From Alentia gelatinosa (lineage: Eukaryota; Annelida; Polychaeta; Phyllodocida; Polynoidae): DNA of 64,000 nucleotides. The notes beneath the pieces were generated by a model. That model saw nothing but the letters and a program-made list of their open reading frames with translations. It did no database searches and was not told the DNA's origin. Both the position numbers and the translations under genes were made by a program. The stretch lies in the NCBI GenBank assembly GCA_950022655.1, contig OX465588.1, positions 24,600,527 to 24,664,526 on the forward strand, written 5' to 3'. This document shows, piece by piece, positions 43,901-56,454 of this stretch (its first letter is position 1; each line of letters starts with the position of its first letter).

Positions 43901-45980
43901 CTTCTGAGATACCAGACTTTCTCCTGTCACTGAGCAATTGTGCTTCATCTCAAATTACGAATTATGGCGCAAAATGAATTCAAGTCAGAGCCTGAGAATT
44001 TCGCAAGAACAGATGGCAGTTTCTAATTGAAAAGAAGGGATAGAAGGGAAGGAGATGCTGTCTGATAGCTAATAAACTTGCCAATCATGAAGCTTGAAAA
44101 GATTGATAACTGTGTAATACTATTACGGAGCATCGGGAGAAAATCCCCGATGTTGATAAGCGAAAATAATCCAGCAAGATTTAGATTAAGAGTTTTCAAT
44201 TCAATAGTACAGTAACATAAACACAAATCTCGTCAGGTGCAAGGTTGGGACGAGGCAGAATTAATTCATTTTGAGTCTCGTGTTGGAGACCAGCTTTACA
44301 TGGAAAATGAGGACGGCATCACCTGATAGGTGGATTAAATACAAAAGTTTGCAAAGGCTCGTCGAGAGTTATAAACAAAATAACATGGCTGTAACGAGCA
44401 GGTGTGCACTCCACTAATGCTTGCCAAAAGTTAATATTCCTATACTTAAATGAATATCAAGGATAACTGATAGTGCTAATAGGCGCGCGGTAATGGAGTT
44501 GTTACCATAAGTCAGATTCACACATTAGGACCATGCCAACAGACAGCGAACGCATATTTCCTCCCTTGAGAACCTGCAGAAAATGAAAGTTTAAATTAAA
44601 CGGCTGTGAAAGATAAAAAGTTGGGATGTTAATGTAATCTAATGAAATAAGATATGAGAAATTATGGCAGAAAGACGATCGGCCCAATGCCTTTCTATTT
44701 CATTAAAATAAATATTTCAAGCGAGATAAAATGTCGCTGCCTTGCTGGATCAAAGAGGGGATAGGATAAAGACAATGCTTTGATATGATATCTATGTGAC
44801 ATTGCAGATCATGGTGCAGTTGGAATATTGTAAATATTTTTTTTAGCTGATCTATTTTACGGCCTCAGATATCATAAAACCAAAGACAAAATGAACACGC
44901 AGTTAACGGGTACTAGGAACGGATATAACGCGCGTGAAAGGGGAGATTGACGTCTGGGCCTATTATATGCGATCGTTTGATCACGTGATTTGACACGTTA
45001 TCTTTGATATCATTATTTGTTTAGCCTCAAGGATGTAATTCTGTGTCTTCTGAGGAATACCTGAGGATTGATAATTGTCTCGTTCTCTGGGGTGTTTGTC
45101 CCTAGTTGGAAAGAGTTTACCTTAATGCATTATGCGCACTGAATCCATTAAGTCATTCTCGCACAAAATCAAGGAGCCAAAACAAATGAAACCAAGAAAT
45201 AAAGTCCAGTCATTTTGGAAACATCCATGTAAAGATTCTGTTATATTAATTTGATCTTCCTACATTTTCTAAGGATTAGCCTCTTTGCCAGTCTTCTCAG
45301 GCAGGTTTCATGAGCCGCACAAGACCAGGTGTGTGAATAACTTTAGAGTACGGCTAATCTTTGGAGTGGGCACCTAAGACTAATGACACTGAACCTATGT
45401 TTGAAATTCAAATCTGCTCTTGGGAAGGTTGTGGGCACCATATCGATGGTGCAATTAGGAAATGGGGTCTCGAGATTAAGACAAAAGGCCACACTAGTGT
45501 CAAGCTAAGCTTCTTTAACGCCATCGTCACGATTCCTAACTTGTCCACCCACTGTTCCATTAGACCAGATGGCCGGGACCTTCTGTCCTCCAGCCACACT
45601 GCCGATGTGTTTGCGAAATGATTTCCTCCTACTCAGCATGTAGCTGACTAATGAGCTGGATAACTGCACTTAACTTAATGGAAGTAGAACTCCATGAGTG
45701 CATTGGTCATCTATCTGATGCAGAACTCTAACGAGCTGACTTTCGAAAATAATATGAATTCGTATTTCACCTTAATTTCCCCTGAGATGTGTGAGACCTG
45801 TGTAGGTATACTTACTGTGTGTTTCACATCAGGTCGCGTCTGTCTTTCTGATGCCAGTGCTAGCAGAAGATTATTCTGTTACCTCAACTCATCCTCATCT
45901 TCATTATATCTTTTGTATTTCTATTCTTATGTATTTGAATCTGTTTATAAGGTTACAAGCCCTAGTACAAATTTCCTAAG
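40906..45980. other. Gene-free stretch with one GC-rich patch
   Basis: No gene recognised. 41090-41140 is a pyrimidine-rich CTCCTC tract. 42350-42610 is CpG-rich and contains a CTCF-like motif (42434). Elsewhere nothing is seen. Confidence 0.4.
42434..42449 (-). promoter_or_regulatory. CTCF-like insulator motif
   Basis: The minus strand reads CTCTAGGTGGCGCCAC, close to the CTCF core, inside a CpG-rich patch. Motif match only. Confidence 0.3.
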
Positions 45981-46430
45981 GGGGCGTCCACCAACCACGA
46001 CAAGGCCACGACAAGTGCTGACATGAAAGTTCCAATCGCAGCCTTGTCGCAGCCTTGTCGGGAGAAGAGCAGTGTCGGAACAGCGGTGTCGGGGCGTGTC
46101 GTAGACGTTGCTGGTTGCCATAAAAAAGGCGCCCATGGTTCCAACACACTACGACAGTGACACGAGGAAACCACAACACTCAACGACAAAGGTCCAGTCG
46201 TAGCAAAAATCGAACATGTTCAATATTGTCATAGCCTTGTCGGAAGGCCCCCGACAGCCCCCCGACAAGCTTCATGTCGCAGCCTGTCGTGGCCTTGTCG
46301 TAGCCTCTTGTCGGGAACTGGGGTCCACCAACCAGGACAAGGCTACAACAAGGCTTCCAATCGTAGAGCTGTCGTGGACCTTGTCAGAAAGTCATTATCG
46401 TAGCCTTGTCGTGGTTGGTGGACGCCCCCC
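45981..46430. mobile_element. DNA element with GGGGGCGTCCACC inverted repeats and CCTTGTCG array
   Basis: About 450 bp. The ends 45981-46012 and 46399-46430 are inverted copies (GGGGGCGTCCACCAACCACG, then ACAAGGC) with almost no mismatch. Flanks are CCTAA on the left and TTTACTA on the right. Inside, CCTTGTCG or its complement CGACAAGG recurs many times in both orientations. A partial extra copy of the terminal repeat (GGGTCCACCAACCAGGACAA) lies at 46321. No transposase. The GCGTCCACCAAC core links it to the copies at 60847 and 62225. Confidence 0.7.
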
Positions 46431-49400
46431 TTTACTATACATCGAAGAACTGTTCCACTACAGAATGAATAAAGATTTATCTTTTTTAAAATTCACATTT
46501 GATCTCGCGAAGGTAGTTTTGGTCTTGAGAAGCGAGACAATTTAATATAATGACACATATATGGCTTCTTTCGTCTAAAATCTAATATTCCTAATGAAAT
46601 CAAAGTTACCTTTAAACTGTAAAGATTGTTTTACTTGAGAGGATATGACAGCGGTGTGTAGTCTCCTGCTTCAGGTCGATCGTTTTTCATTACCAAAACT
46701 CAGTTAATATTGAAACACTGATCATGGCCGAAAAATTCAGGGATGAGATAACTCGACAAACAATATTATTGGAGATAAAATAAGATTTTTTTCCGTGGTT
46801 GACATATATGGTGACCATTGATGAAAAATAACATGGTTAGGCGAGACCTAAATGAATATATGAGAAAGGATCATAGTAGTATCTTATTTTTCATAGTCAT
46901 TATCCTTTGCTGTGGGTGGGTGGGGAACTTGAGAATCGGTGAGCTGGTCGGCGATGGCGCCATACTTAGCAGATAGTTCTCAGAATCAAGATAAGTGGCG
47001 TGGTGGATACTATTCCGAATTACTATGCAAGTTTTTATCATCTCCAATTACACTAGCTATTCCGTATGGTGTTAGATATGGATTTACAGAAACTTCCGTC
47101 TGGTTACATCTAACATTTCCGGCGGACAACATTATGACACCTCCTGTTCCACATAACAAAAGTTCCCCCCAGAGATTCTCTCTTGTCTGTGCAGCCTTTG
47201 TAGCACGGGGCATACAGAAAGTCTTTATGCTCTGCAACTTGCTTCAACATGCACAACGGAGAAACTAAAATGTTAAACACTTCTTACGAGATAGGAAAGG
47301 ACAGTATTATGGCCGACATAATGGCGACGACTTCAGTGCCCGTCTCCGGTAGCTTGTGGAAGGGTCCTTGACGTCGTCACAAATGAAATTACTCCCGCCT
47401 CCTCTGCCTCGCCTATAATACTATTAACTTCACTCTCAAAGGTTTCTTATGTTTCCTGTTCGTCCCGCCTGGAAATTCGTCCTCTTCGTCCATTTTTTTT
47501 AATCCACTGGGAAACCTCGCCATTTGCCATCACGAATAACTCCCACCTACGCTTCGGACATAATTAAATCACCCCCAAAATATCCGCAACGCAAAATTGC
47601 CTGCGAAGGACGTCGACAATCAATTGCCTTTAAAAGGACTTTGAGGGCGGCGGTGTCGGGCGGGGTCTGAGGCAGCCAGTCCGCACCAATATCCAAACAA
47701 GGCGTATGTTTCTCCTGCCGCCAGTTTTGCCCCTTTTCGCCGCGGCTATTGTTGGCGGGTAATTCGGTCCGGGGCGGGGTCGCGAACGGAAGCGGGCTAT
47801 ATTGTGGCCGGGGCCGGCAGGGGGCAAGCGGGGGCCTGTCCCGGACCAGTCGGCGTTTAAACTACTGCCCCCAGGGAGTCCTATTCCATTCTTGGGAATC
47901 GTATTCTGAACTGTTCCGTTGGCACTGTGGGCTTCGTATAGGCATTGCATTGCCTGGTATGTGCTGCGTCACTCAATTCGTATTGCCGGTTCGGTCCATG
48001 CTGAGCTCGAGAGTGCACTAAAATAAATGATATGTTAAACACATGGGTCCGAAGAGAACTATCACCAATTCCACTTTAAGGAATAATGAAATTGTCCCCA
48101 TGAATTTTCAGTGTACAATGTGAAGCATATAATCCATGATATACGTTTCCTGTACCATCAGAATTTAACAATATTAGTGCATTATGTTGTCTTTGGAAGC
48201 GCAATGGAAAATCAACTGGCCTGATTTTTTTGCAAATAACCTTCGTTAGAAAATCACGCATATATTAACCTTCGGTGCTGGTAACCATTTATTATTGAAC
48301 GCTATAGAATTATCGGCAATCCAAGTCTGTTAACGCAAACAGAATTATCTGCACTGCATTAGTGTTCAATTAGCATGAATTTTAAAAGTCCATTTAGAAA
48401 TGGTTAATTAATGGCCAAAATCAAAACGGCTCACCTCCTGCATGTTATCTGATGGAAGCGATAGAAGATTCCTGGACCCGTTTACTGAGTACATGCATGC
48501 CACTCACAATAATCGGATAGTTGAACCCCGAAACCATAAGTATAGAAGCCGCTTTATATATGTATACACCCATTCCAGAATTTAAGTTTAATTCAAAGGC
48601 ATATCCTACAATTAACGGTGGCGCCACCCGGTGATTTTTAGATATTGTCAAGTATCAGTCAGAATCGGTTTATTGGGATTTATTTGACGTCCAAGAGGGT
48701 AAATATGAAGGTGTGTCGAGTTTAGCCGATCCTTATAGGAAAATTGAGCCAATTTACATTCGACTGATTTACATGGGAAATATTCTGAAAAGTATGGTTC
48801 TCTTCAATTCTCTCAAAAACAAGGATGCTGCCCTATGGCTTTAAAAAACTGAAATGTGTAGTACTACTATACATCTACTTTATTCTCTGAAAGTTTTTAC
48901 TTTGTCAATATCAACTTTTCTTATTATTATTTTATAATATTATCGTCTATAATATCAATCTCTAGATCAAAATCTAGCACGGTGATCCTTAACTTTGAAT
49001 GCATATATGTGTTCTACAATACTTTGATTTCATCATATTCCGTTTTCCGGAAAATGACACGGGTTTTAATTTTCAAGGCAAATTGTCCGATATGCCTTTA
49101 AGTCACCTAGTGTTAATTAATGGCAATAAACTGTGAAAAACTGTTTTCTAATTAGACAATTTTAGATGAACTCACTGACAAGTCGTCTATTTATGTACAG
49201 ACTCTGCTATTTGTGAGTCTAAGACAGAGAGTATTAGTTACAGCTGTTTATTCCCCAAAGGTCGACTGCCAAGTGATCGTCTACAGAATCGGAGTTCTTA
49301 CAATGTCTTTTTTTCATCGGTAGAGTCTGCCCGAGTCGGATAGCCTTAGTAATGAGAGGGGTGTCTGTCCTCTACATCAGCCGGCGTCTCTTCTCCCTGT

Positions 49401-49768
49401 CTCTTATATTCTTGCCTCCCCGTACTCTCTGTTGTGTGTTTTGTGCTGCATCGTTCTTCACAACGGTATCAACTGACAGGGGCTTAAAACTGATCCTCGT
49501 AAGAAAAGGTTTCTGTCTGTCCAATTTTATTTCAATAAGAAAATATTGAACTCTTATAGAATGGTTTTTCATATTTATACACTATTTCATGGAAGGTTTT
49601 CACGAGAAATTAAAGAAGCCAAAGAGTATCTCTTCCTCAGCAATGATTATTTGATGTGATGTCTGCATAATGTTTTCTTACAGATTATAATTAAGTTTTT
49701 TCATTGCACTTTTCCAATGCATCTATACTGCATTGTGTGCTTTACCTCGCCCCTTTTCTTGTCTACAG
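46431..49768. other. Gene-free stretch with one GC-rich patch
   Basis: No gene recognised. 47630-47900 is GC- and CpG-rich, with a weaker CTCF-like CCGGCAGGGGGCAAG at 47814. The rest is AT-rich without visible structure. Confidence 0.4.
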
Positions 49769-49839
49769 GTTTTTATCGAATACGTCTTGTGCAATTTGCC
49801 TTAGATGCACAGGTGCAGGGATCTATCAATTTTTTTACG
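49769..49839 (+). CDS. Candidate internal exon, 71 nt (unrecognised)
   Basis: A strong acceptor (CCCCTTTTCTTGTCTACAG, ending 49768) and a strong donor (ACG followed by GTAAGTA, from 49840) bracket 71 nt. Two frames are open. One reads FYRIRLVQFALDAQVQGSIN and then FFT; the other reads SCAICLRCTGAGIYQFF. The first looks more protein-like. The splice signals are the best pair I found in the host part of the window, but the protein is not recognised and no partner exon was identified. Confidence 0.33.
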
Positions 49840-50780
49840 GTAAGTAATCGCTATTAATAACCTGAGTAATCAATGTATTCATTTTTATTTTGTGATTGTG
49901 AATTTGACTTTAGGATCTGGTCCCTTATATATCTAACCCTTGCCACCCTCCTCTCATTGGGTGTCGCTTAAACATGATGTTAACCTATACCTCTTTACTG
50001 TATATATCTTATATATCCCGATTATTAACATTCATCCCAATATTCTGTACAACAAACGCGCGAATCCCCTCAGGCCAGAGACTCATCTGACCGAGGAAAC
50101 TTCTCAACATTCATCCCAAGGGAGACTCATAATGTAACTACCTGAGTATATATATACAATTCTTTATTCTGTAATAATGTGTTCATCTACATCTTATTTG
50201 TATCAAATATCTATGCCGCGAAATCCAGATTCAAACTTCTGCTATAGTATTTGTATTTTATACATCTCAGCATACTGCCATACAGGTATTTATTTTGTGA
50301 GCTCATTGATTATTTTAATCGAAAGAAACACGGTACGTGAGGACTTCCCAACGAGGTGAATACGTTTCACTAAAGTACAATATTTCAAATATAGTTAACT
50401 CATTTGATTCATTTAAGAGCCTGCTGAGCACTATCTCAGAGGACAGCTAAAACCTTCAATGAAAGATACAATGAAGCTGGCTTGCTTTTATTCGGCTGTT
50501 ATCTATTTGTTCAACTATTGATCATAAAACATATATCGCTGTGCTTGCATTTTTCAGGCATATCATGAAGCAAAGTAAATCTTTTGTCAACGATATGACC
50601 ACCGCATTTAAAAAAGTCCACAATCTCCTCTTTACAATCCTATCTGTCAGAGGGGGAAACAAACAGCAATTTGTTCAACCCTCGTGGCATCGCCCCGGTC
50701 ATCAATATTCTCGTTCTCTATCAGTGTTATTTCAGAAGCCAATTCACAAGTTGCCAGCTTCCCTGAGCAACGATAAGCAT
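49840..50780. other. AT-rich stretch, nothing recognised
   Basis: No gene or repeat recognised between the candidate exon and the CCAAT-rich patch at 50783. Confidence 0.35.
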
Positions 50781-50782
50781 CA

Positions 50783-50905
50783 TCAGCCAATCACAGATGA
50801 CGTGCCAATAATCAGGGCAGGATTATCTTGTTTTGTGAGCCAAGTTTCCATTGGCTGCTGCCTGACCCGCTGGGACGGTGGGTTTTTTTTTTCGGGATAA
50901 AAAAG
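50783..50905 (+). promoter_or_regulatory. Candidate promoter: CCAAT boxes, CRE-like site, TATA-like box
   Basis: CAGCCAATCA (50783), GATGACGTG (50796) with GCCAAT beside it, an inverted CCAAT as CCATTGGCTG (50848), then GGGATAAAAAAG (50894). The order and spacing resemble a plus-strand core promoter. No transcript or downstream gene is evident; a hairpin CTGGCGTGCA/TGCACGCCAG follows at 50968-51003. Confidence 0.3.
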
Positions 50906-51135
50906 AGAAGGCGATTAGCTTCCATTTGCAAGAATATACTCTGGACTTGGCATTGAGAAAGGCCAAACTGGCGTGCACGTGGACTATATAGGATGCACGC
51001 CAGGTCTGATAGGAAGCATGCAGAACGTGCAATTACATTCAGCGGAGCTTGGTGAATCAATATAACACTGGCGGGCTCACAGAGCGACCTTTAGGAGGCA
51101 GACCACCCGCCTCCGGATGGACGAAGTTGTGTAGC

Positions 51136-51395
51136 GCGAAAAGGTCGTCAGGGATAGTGATAGTCGGTATATGGAAATAGTAGCGAAAAGGGACACCATG
51201 ACAGGAAATTATGTCAGATAATAAAGTAACAGTATAGGGAAGATGTCATGGAAGGAAGCACCAGGGCAGGAAAGGATATTGAATAAACAAGCTCCAGGAT
51301 AGGGAAGTTGTCAAAGAGTATAGTGACAAGACTGGGAAATACTTGTCCAGCGCTTAGATAAAGTGTCGCGAAGTGAGCTGTTTCGGAGGTAGAAT
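51136..51395 (+). repeat. 32-33-bp minisatellite, about eight diverged copies
   Basis: Related units begin at about 51169 (ATATGGAAATAG), 51201 (ACAGGAAATTATGTC), 51234 (ATAGGGAAGATGTC), 51266 (GCAGGAAAGGATATT), 51299 (ATAGGGAAGTTGTC), 51331 (ACTGGGAAATACTTGTC) and 51364 (TGTCGCGAAGTGAG), a steady 32-33 bp step. Confidence 0.5.
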
Positions 51396-51646
51396 AGTTC
51401 AGTATGAATCGAAAGGTTGCATATCAATGCTTGGTGAGTGGTGTGTGATATGAGGTTAATGATCGAGAGGTACTTTGTAGAACTAGGCCCTAATGATATT
51501 TCCATTTACAGCGGATGCGCGCGGTACTTCTAAAGCACAATAGACTCTTACATAACAACCACTATGTTAATTTAACTATCTACAAACATCATGGGTTAGT
51601 CGCATTGTTTCCCCTGTTTTTCTTGTTCAGATAACGTTGGGTTAAA

Positions 51647-52010
51647 TGGTCAGTAAGAGCATAAAGGTGAATAACTAGTCTAACGGGTTTGCTAGCTCTG
51701 TGCCATGTAGGTAGTCTGTCCCATCACATTCTGATCGTTAGTAGAAGTCAGTGAGTTGTTGTAGGGATGGAGGTGGGGGTGAGCAGGGGAGGGTTTGGGC
51801 TGTGGTCAGTCAGAGCACAAGGGTGAATAATTTGTACAACAGGTTTGCTGGCTCTGCACCATGTAGGGAGTCTGTCCCATCAGATATCAGTGTGCTCAGA
51901 TTGTTAGTAGAAGAAGTCAGTAAGTAGTTGTGGGGGTAGGGGTGGGAGTGGTGGGGGAGGGGTCGTGTAGGGAGTCTGTAGGGAGATTTTAGTGTGCTGA
52001 GAAAATCAGT
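51647..52010 (+). repeat. 156-bp tandem duplication with a partial third copy
   Basis: TGGTCAGTAAGAGCATAAAG (51647) recurs as TGGTCAGTCAGAGCACAAGG (51803), 156 bp on. The rest follows in parallel (GTTTGCTAGCTCTG/GTTTGCTGGCTCTG; GTAGGTAGTCTGTCCCATCA/GTAGGGAGTCTGTCCCATCA; TTAGTAGAAG). A partial third unit starts near 51965 (GTGTAGGGAGTCTG). Each unit ends in a G-rich stretch. Confidence 0.65.
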
Positions 52011-53564
52011 GTGTCTTAATATATTGTATTTAGGTCTGTCCTATCAGATTTGAAAATATAAATACCACATTTAGTCATTATCATCATCAGTATCTATGAC
52101 GAAGTGTTTATTATTTATTGGCAGGATTTATAAAATGAATAATTTTTCCTCAAAAGGATTATAAACAAAAAGTTCTATTTTTAGTAACCAAGTCAGTTAT
52201 GTGTCAGACTGAGATACTGGGCACCTGGCCATTTTACCAGGCCTTTATAGTTGGTGCATCGGTAATGAAGGGTTAGTTTCTTGACAGTAAGCTGAAAGCC
52301 TGTTCGAGCATTCTAGATAACCCCTAGATGATGCATATGAGCGCGTTTTCAACGCTCAATAAAGCTTGGATATGGGGAGTCCACTAGACACTGGAATGCA
52401 ATGGATCAAAGGTGACGAAAGACAAAATGATATCGGGCATAGGATTATGAATATGAGTAATGCGTCATTGTTAGTGAATTGTGCTTGGCATTGGTTGATA
52501 CGATATGGGTGAGAAGTCAATGTTCCACAATGACAGACATTGGGTAGTCAGTACCATAAGACGTGGTATAAAAAGTATATCCCTTTGATATAGCCGTGAA
52601 TCGGGCAGAGTGTGTATAGTGATGGAATGTGTGCAATGTGTCAATGCGACAACCAATGGTTGGTAAGTGGTGGGAAAGGGGTGGCTGTGGGAGGGACGGG
52701 GTGACATTTTCATGCTTTGGGTGACAGGTGATGGGCCTTGGGCAAAAGGCGATGGATGAAATAGAAGGGGTTTCTTGGCAATAGCTGGTCACAGTGTAAT
52801 CAGGCTAAAAGGGCATGAGGATTGTGCATCAGGGAAAACAGACTGTACGCCCCGCCCAGTGTCCTCAACCTCCACGTGCCCGACACGTTCGCGGTGTTTA
52901 ACATAGACAGCACACGTAACGGCCTTTCACCCTAATCCATAGATACACAAACTCCATTACAGACAAAACACCCAGGCTTGCTCCTCTCAAAGACCCCCGC
53001 TACCCTCTCTAAGATAATGCCGCCATGTTTATCCCCACGCCCTCTTTGATCTTCGTTGGTATCAGCTTGTAGTCCGCTCTGTTTGTGCTCATCGTCCCAA
53101 CACCAACAAATCCATCCCTACACCATTCAGAGAGGAGATAAGGCTGCGGAGGAGAATGCGGTTGCGTCTCCTCAACAGACCCGCTATTGCAGAGATAAGG
53201 AGGGGTTCTGCATACAGACTGTCTCGTTTACTACATACGAGATAAACCTTTGGTCAGCTCCAAGGCGCCCTCCGTCAGCTTGAGCAAAGATCCCATCCCA
53301 CTCATGGGTCCTGGTACCACGCTTTAATCACTTTGGCTGTTTCCTGGTCGTGGGTGTTCGGTCTCAGACCACTCTGCGAGTATTATTCCCGGTCGCAAAT
53401 CAAACTCTGATAGATATCAATGTGGTTCGATGTCTTCTTACTTCACTTTTGGCAATTTCAATATTTCAAAACTTCAGTTAAAATAAATTGAGTTTAGGAA
53501 CCGGCCTGAGTAATGTTAGGATTTTGTACTTGGTGAGAATGGAAACCATTCAAGGCATTTTTAA
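52011..53564. other. Gene-free stretch
   Basis: No gene recognised. 52600-52760 is purine-rich (G-rich) on the plus strand. 52840-53290 is GC-richer without clear signals. Confidence 0.4.
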
Positions 53565-53901
53565 CCCTTTAACTGCAGCATGATGCCTCCAGGAATTCCC
53601 CTAGCCATTGCAGCATGATGCCTCTAGGCATCATAGAGGCATCATTGATACAAAATTCAATAAATAAAAAGATAAATTGTTTCAATTGAAAGAAATTTCC
53701 ACATAGTAAAAACGCCATATTGACCTTTGATTTGGTAAAAGAAAATATCATCAGCTACCAAGGTAAATTACTCCAATCAAGTGACACATCATGTGACATT
53801 GCTATTTTCCAAAAAAGTTGCCTGCTGTAGCAGCGTCGTTTATGCAGGCAATGTCTGCTGTGTAATGGTAAGTAGGGGACCTGGGTGCTGCAGGGAAAGG
53901 G
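53565..53901. mobile_element. piggyBac-like MITE with TTAA target duplication
   Basis: 337 bp, flanked on both sides by TTAA (53561-53564 and 53902-53905). The inverted ends CCCTTTAACTGCAGCA and CCCTTTCCCTGCAGCA agree at 14 of 16 bases. TTAA targets and CCCTTT-type ends with a following TGC are typical of piggyBac derivatives. Just inside the left end is a small palindromic repeat of GATGCCTC. There is no coding capacity. Confidence 0.8.
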
Positions 53902-53905
53902 TTAA

Positions 53906-56454
53906 ACAATGCTGTTCTCTATCTGATCTTGCACAGAATATAAGCTTTATGGTGTCATACTTCATAGTAGATCACAATGGAAAGGAAACCGCTACATGAA
54001 GCAAGGTCCAGCCATGATCGGCCGCATCTCGGCCACAGAATGGCTTCAATATTTCAGGGTGGTATCTTAAAAATCAATCAGTGTATGATAAAGCTCGGAG
54101 CATTTATGTTACTATGGGCTGTCACAATGCCGGTGGACTACTAGTCTTGCGCAAAGAGAACACAAAATGTAACACACATTCCTACAAAAAATGAATCACT
54201 TCTTCTGTACTAGGCAATCCCAAAGCGAACAACTCAATTCCGTACCGTCAATCATTTTCTGTCAAAAACAAATATCCACCACTCTGCAAACAAATTATCC
54301 CACACCCGGTCAACCACAGATACCCTTTCCCTTCTGCCGACCCTAAAAACCCAACTATTGACAACCTACATCAATCATCTTACAGACCAATGCTCTCTAC
54401 TCACTGACAGTGCCTCTCTCAAGCCAGCCAGCCGTGGTCGTGGAACCGCTAAACCTTCCCGCAACTCATCTCCTTCACCGCGCTTGTCAAAGAGAAGCAG
54501 AAGAGGTGCTTCGGTGGGGTCTCCTATAAATTACATAAGGGGGTGGTTAACATGATGTTTGTTGAGAATAGAGGGTTCTGCATTCAGTATAGACAGAATA
54601 GCCGGAAACGTTGCAATGGCCAATTACATCATTGCAAAGGCCTATATAGTAATGCAAAACGTTGACTTTAAAAACAGCCAAAAGAAATAAAACCCCACAT
54701 AGATTCAAAGAATGAATCAGGCTCAAATAGAAGTTTCACTTAAAGGATGTATAGAGGACCTGATACAGGGATTTGATGGGAGGGAATTAGAGGAGTATCA
54801 CTGGGGAGGCATACGTAAGACAACTCGTATTTGACTTTTGCACAAGGAATGAAAGATTCAGAGAAGGGAATCGAGATATGAGTGATGAACCTATTTCTGG
54901 AATTAGCCCAGAGAATTATACCCCATTTACCATCAGACTGTTCATTCTATTCCCGTAGGAAATGCTTGTTCCGAAGTTATTCTTGCTTCAGATTATTGAA
55001 TTACTGGCGGATCCGAATGCGACTCCATGCTATTAGCCGGCAATTTGAGTGATGGAAATCTGAAATTGGGTATAACTGAGGCCACTATACTTTATCCATG
55101 AATTTATCTGTCCGATTTTAGGAACCATCCCGAGGGCGTTTGTAGTGTTTGGAAAGGACCGCGATAGAAAGGGTACCACTGGGAGGAACTGGACTAAAGG
55201 GGACGGAAGTGGGTGTGGCTGTTATGACACAATAGGAGTGTGTTAGACAGCTTTTGGATTGCGGGTATTTTAGTGTCGCTATGGGCGGCCATGAGAAAAT
55301 CACGGAAAAGGGCTAGCAGGGCACGGTAAGGGCTTGGTTGGGATGTGAAGGCTTGTGGGATGAGGTAGGAGGGTGAACGGCATGGGGCAGGGGTAGCTGG
55401 CATAGAAAGGTGTCCCTCTGCAGGCGCCAGTGGACTTCCCTGCCTCAAATTACGCAGCAGCCAAGGAAATTTGAGAGTCGCTCCGAGCTAACATGAACTG
55501 CTCCGTGGATCTTGTTGCCGCTGCTTCTACAGCCGAGGCAACTTGCTTAGGAGGCTGCAAACTCGTGACTAATGGTTTAGAAAAGCTATTCCTAGAAGGC
55601 GCGATCGATATACGTCAAAGGATGATAAGATTGCGCACACCCTTACCCGCTGAGGGCCTGTCTAATCCAACTCCCAGCCTGCGGGGAAATTGAACGCCTG
55701 TAAAAAGTGGACTTTAGTCATGTTGGTTTTAGGGAGCTGCTATGACCTATTCCTGTTTATCATCCTGTTCACAGTATCATATTTCGATATTAAAACATTT
55801 CTCAGTTACGTAGGTAGTGAATGATGCTTAGGGTATTTATGACTGAGGATCTTTGAGTTATATATAGTAAGTGGGACAAAGAGATATCTAAAGAGATAGG
55901 TGTATGAGAAAGGAAATCAATACACATTAGGAACTCGATCTGAAACACACAAACTCTAGGTACGACGTATATGTATTCTAAGTTACATTATAATAGCTCC
56001 TTGTCTTTAAAGTTTACTTTCATTAAAGAAAGCTAAAGGTTCAACATACAAAGCACATCATCCTAATTATTTGTATCACTTGTGTTTCAACAATCCCCAC
56101 TACAGAAGAACAAAAACTAGTCCGACGCAGGATTGAAGTCAGATGACTCTTTTATTGGTATTCGTAACAAAGATTGTTTTGTAATACTCATCAAACAAAT
56201 GACTGCTGTTTTCTTCCTATCCCGATTTACAAAGCGAATAGATGGCTGTACATGAAATTCAAGGATACCAATAGAAGAAAATTTCATTAAGAATAAACAA
56301 ATATAAAACACGGAATCTGTGTTCTGGCCAGGTAAATGTATAACATCGGTCAAATAATCCAAATTAATCTTGAGAAATTTTTCAGGAATTGTTCTATAAG
56401 GATGTTGCAATATTTCTGATTTACACTGAATTGAGTTCACCCTCCTTACCCAGC
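53906..56454. other. Gene-free stretch
   Basis: No gene recognised. 55190-55440 is purine-rich on the plus strand. Otherwise nothing stands out. Confidence 0.4.

Noticed and set aside
53575..53645. Short GATGCCTC palindromic repeats as a separate element
   Set aside because: They lie inside the TTAA-flanked piggyBac-like MITE and are part of it.
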